In this document: positions 5,805 through 7,430 of the stretch, piece after piece
Layout: each line of letters opens with the position of its first letter
Position numbering within the stretch: position 1 is the stretch's first letter
NCBI GenBank assembly: GCA_020720345.1
Contig: DYOT01000059.1
Span: forward strand, 1-7,430
Direction: 5' to 3'
Length of the DNA stretch: 7,430 nucleotides
From: Candidatus Caenarcanum sp.
Lineage (GTDB): Bacteria > Cyanobacteriota > Vampirovibrionia > Gastranaerophilales > UBA9971
The notes under the pieces: generated by a model
The model's database searches: none
The model's input: only the letters and a program-made list of their open reading frames with translations
Told to the model about the DNA's origin: nothing
Position numbers and translations under genes: made by a program

Positions 5805-5810
5805 AGGAGG
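5805..5810 (+). promoter_or_regulatory. strong Shine-Dalgarno fixing the GTG start at 5817
   Basis: A consensus AGGAGG stands 6 nt before GTG at 5817-5819. It is the main evidence that the small unrecognised frame downstream is a real gene and that its start codon is GTG. Confidence 0.8.
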
Positions 5811-5816
5811 GACTAA

Positions 5817-6134
5817 GTGATTAGTGCAGAAATTGAATTTCAAAATCTCCGCAACAAATATCAGGAACATGCAGTCATAAAACCTTTGATAAAATATTGC
5901 GAAGAGCATCACATTAGTTTTGAATTCCTGAAAGAAACAGTTACGTTTTGCGGAATAAAAAGTTTTAACAGAATTAACATTTATTATATGAAAATAGGGG
6001 AAGATCTGATTAAGCAGGGGAAAGACCACTGGCAGTGGAATAATTTGTTTAGTCTTATTAATTGCGCATATAATCATCTTAATATTAAACAGCCGTCTGT
6101 TTTGCTTAATGCTTACAAAACTGCCGGAAAATAA
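5817..6134 (+). CDS. uncharacterised 105-residue protein
   Basis: I do not recognise this protein. It begins with GTG six bases after a perfect AGGAGG, so expression is credible. The product starts MISAEIEFQNLRNKYQEHAV and appears largely helical and soluble, with no signal peptide or membrane segment. It is notable for aromatic and histidine residues (EEHHISFEFL, NIYYMKIGE, KDHWQWNN) and contains three scattered cysteines (C28, C45, C83). An amphipathic N-terminal half followed by HWQWNNLFSLINCAYNHL might form a small helical bundle for protein-protein contact, but this is a guess. It is divergent from nusB, with a perfect TATAAT and palindromic sites in front. The VWA gene follows 76 bp later on the same strand and could be co-transcribed. 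An antisense frame of 94 codons over the same DNA lacks a ribosome site and is rejected. Confidence 0.7.
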   Translation: MISAEIEFQNLRNKYQEHAVIKPLIKYCEEHHISFEFLKETVTFCGIKSFNRINIYYMKIGEDLIKQGKDHWQWNNLFSLINCAYNHLNIKQPSVLLNAYKTAGK

Positions 6135-6155
6135 AAAATATCTTATCGGTTAATA

Positions 6156-6185
6156 TCTAAATTTAAATTTGTATTCTAAATTTAG
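6156..6185. repeat. paired TCTAAATTTA boxes upstream of the VWA gene
   Basis: The 10-mer TCTAAATTTA occurs at 6156-6165 and 6175-6184. The second copy forms a perfect 10-bp palindrome, CTAAATTTAG (6176-6185). The copies are 19 bp apart and end about 10 bp before the ribosome site. They could be a regulator's binding sites or simple A/T-rich sequence. Confidence 0.28.
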
Positions 6186-6195
6186 TGATAAATTG

Positions 6196-6201
6196 AAGGA
6201 G
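6196..6201 (+). promoter_or_regulatory. ribosome site deciding the VWA gene start
   Basis: AAGGAG lies 9 nt before ATG at 6211-6213. It selects that ATG over an in-frame TTG at 6169, because the longer form would put 14 polar residues ahead of the signal peptide. Confidence 0.75.
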
Positions 6202-6210
6202 AAATTTGCT

Positions 6211-6948
6211 ATGAAAAAAATATACTTATTAAGCATTGTCATTTTTCTTTTTGTCTTTTTAGCTATTAATTCTTCATTTTCGGAACCTGAAATAAATATT
6301 TATGACAGTGCGGACAATTACAAAGCTGAAACTGTTAATAACCAAAATATTCTTATAATACTTGATTGCTCATATAGTATGGATGATAAAATTGACGGAC
6401 AAAGAAAAATAGATATTGCAAAAACAGTAATTAATAATGTGCTGGAAGAACTCCCTAAAAATATAAACGTAGGTTTAAGAGTTTACGGACATCAGGATGG
6501 ATTTTTGTTTTTTGACGGCTGTAAAGCAACAGAGTTATTAGTCCCTGTTGCAAGCGGAACCCAAAATATTATTACCGAAAAAATGAAAAAACTTGATGCA
6601 GTGGGCTGGACTCCTATTTGTTATTCTTTTGAGCAGGCAATAAATAATGATTTTTCAGGTATGGACGGGAAGAAAAGGATAATCCTCGTAAGTGACGGGA
6701 TGGAAACATGTGGAGGCGATCCTTGCCAGTTTGCTGTAGATTTAATGAAAAAAAGAACAGATATAACTATTGATGTAATAGGCTTTAATATTGAATCAGA
6801 TCCGGAAGCCGTGAGCCAGCTAAAATGCGTAGCTCTCGCAACCTACGGAAAGTTTTATACGGCAAATAATGCCAGCCAATTTACGGATAGCCTGAAAAGA
6901 AGCTTAAACGTGCAGGAAAAAGTTCAGGGTAAAATCTTCGTGAAGTAA
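6211..6948 (+). CDS. secreted von Willebrand factor type A domain protein
   Basis: The 245-residue product opens with a Sec-type signal: MKK, a hydrophobic core at 4-19, then a likely cleavage near NSSFS/EPE (residue 24). No lipobox cysteine or C-terminal membrane anchor is seen, so it is probably exported and soluble. Residues 47-235 form one VWA domain with a complete metal-ion-dependent adhesion site: DCSYS (D52, S54, S56), T134 in GWTPI, and D162 in LVSDGMETC. Strand and helix landmarks are normal: GLRVYGH (88-94), ELLVPV, and DVIGFNI (188-194). Six cysteines follow the signal (C53, C104, C137, C167, C172, C206), including ETCGGDPC, suggesting disulfides outside the cytoplasm. VWA domains bind protein or peptide partners through the metal; the ligand here is unknown. 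It lies 76 bp after the 105-codon gene and before folD, neither of which suggests a role. The start codon is chosen by the AAGGAG site and the signal peptide. Confidence 0.88.
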   Translation: MKKIYLLSIVIFLFVFLAINSSFSEPEINIYDSADNYKAETVNNQNILIILDCSYSMDDKIDGQRKIDIAKTVINNVLEELPKNINVGLRVYGHQDGFLFFDGCKATELLVPVASGTQNIITEKMKKLDAVGWTPICYSFEQAINNDFSGMDGKKRIILVSDGMETCGGDPCQFAVDLMKKRTDITIDVIGFNIESDPEAVSQLKCVALATYGKFYTANNASQFTDSLKRSLNVQEKVQGKIFVK

Positions 6949-6987
6949 GGATTAATATACATGGAACAAATTATCACTACCAATTTT

Positions 6988-6996
6988 TGATATGAT
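6988..6996 (+). promoter_or_regulatory. candidate extended -10 promoter for folD
   Basis: TGATATGAT combines the TGn extension with TATGAT (6991-6996, 5 of 6 to consensus), 28 bp before the folD ATG. No good -35 hexamer is found, as is common for extended -10 promoters. Confidence 0.4.
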
Positions 6997-7024
6997 AAAA
7001 TTAACTTTTAATGGGAGAAAATTT

Positions 7025-7430
7025 ATGGCTGTTTTGATTAAAGGCAAGGATTTATCCGCCAAAATTGTTGAAGAAATCCGGCAGGAAGTTTTAAATTATA
7101 ATACCCGCCCTACTCTTGTGGTTATAATTGTCGGCAGCAACCCTGCAAGTCAGGTTTATGTCGCCAAAAAGAAAAAAACGGCTCACGAGGCAGGCTTTAA
7201 TTCACAGGTCATTGAGCTGGAAGAATCTATAAGTCAGCAAGAACTGGAAAGACAAATTGATATTCTTAATCAGGATGCAAATGTTAACGGTATTTTGGTT
7301 CAACTTCCGCTACCCAAGCATATTAATACTTATGATATTATTGAAAAAATCCTTCCTGAAAAAGATGTGGATGGGTTTCACCCGATAAATGTCGGCAGGC
7401 TGGCGATAGGCTTAAAGCCTTATGCGATTT
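7025..7430 (+). CDS. folD: bifunctional methylenetetrahydrofolate dehydrogenase/cyclohydrolase, 5' part
   Basis: FolD interconverts 5,10-methylene-, 5,10-methenyl- and 10-formyl-tetrahydrofolate in the cytoplasm, supplying one-carbon units for purines and initiator formyl-methionine. The window contains the first 135 codons of a protein that is usually about 280-300 residues, so this is a window-edge truncation and not a broken gene. The visible part is the catalytic domain: VGSNPASQVYVAKKKK (36-51) with the conserved Tyr (Y45) and catalytic Lys (K49), GILVQLPLP (89-97), and PEKDVDGFHPINVGRL (111-126). The NADP-binding domain is outside the window. The ATG follows GGGAG (7013-7017) at 7 nt spacing, and a candidate extended -10 promoter lies in the 76-bp gap after the VWA gene. 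The identification is secure. Confidence 0.96.
   Translation, partial: MAVLIKGKDLSAKIVEEIRQEVLNYNTRPTLVVIIVGSNPASQVYVAKKKKTAHEAGFNSQVIELEESISQQELERQIDILNQDANVNGILVQLPLPKHINTYDIIEKILPEKDVDGFHPINVGRLAIGLKPYAI

Noticed and set aside
5793..6077. 94-codon minus-strand frame opposite the 105-codon gene
   Set aside because: No ribosome site was seen, and the opposite strand has AGGAGG and a consensus -10 box; best explained as a shadow.
6169..6210. In-frame TTG extension of the VWA gene adding 14 residues
   Set aside because: It would place polar residues before a clear signal peptide and has no ribosome site, whereas ATG at 6211 has AAGGAG at 9 nt.
6961..6990. Nine-codon frame (MEQIITTNF) before folD, possible leader peptide
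   Set aside because: Too short to support, only a weak upstream AAGGA, no attenuator hairpin visible, and its end overlaps the candidate extended -10 box.

Overview
The window looks like chromosomal DNA from a low-G+C bacterium of the cyanobacterial lineage, most likely a non-photosynthetic relative of the Melainabacteria/Vampirovibrionia type. The best lineage clue is NusB: it is about 225 residues instead of the usual ~140, opens with an RRxAREL..L..SQL-like start, and has a long helical insertion before the conserved C-terminal half, a layout I associate with cyanobacterial NusB. The nusB-ftsY adjacency fits too. This assignment is inference; no rRNA or photosynthesis gene is present.

Layout: queA (tRNA queuosine synthesis, + strand) lies at the left edge and converges on a 133-codon gene of unknown function (- strand). 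Upstream of that gene is a long - strand cluster, read right to left: nusB, ftsY, a 169-bp spacer, a HEPT gene, an MNT nucleotidyltransferase gene, and ffh. ffh and ftsY encode the two GTPases of co-translational membrane targeting (SRP54 and its receptor); NusB is an antitermination factor. The HEPT/MNT pair is a toxin-antitoxin type module sitting between the two SRP genes. Divergent from nusB on the + strand are a 105-codon orphan gene, a secreted von Willebrand factor A (VWA) domain protein, and the first 135 codons of folD (one-carbon folate metabolism), which is cut by the window end.

Most interesting region: the ftsY-HEPT-MNT-ffh segment. The HEPT protein keeps the RX4HXY motif, and the MNT protein keeps GSX10DXD plus a third aspartate, so both look intact. 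The spacer in front of them holds a perfect hairpin that resembles a dispersed intergenic repeat, a TATAAT promoter candidate, and an inverted repeat over its -35 box. If that promoter is real, an essential gene (ffh) is transcribed at least partly from a toxin-antitoxin promoter.

Secondary signals: two near-identical 24-nt A/T hairpins bracket the 133-codon gene; repeated TGCAAA half-sites lie at the promoter of the 105-codon gene; and repeated TCTAAATTTA boxes lie upstream of the VWA gene. No tRNA, rRNA, CRISPR array, insertion sequence or phage gene was seen. No gene-free stretch exceeds 300 bases; the longest gaps are 5608-5816, 1496-1672 and 3799-3967, all described below.
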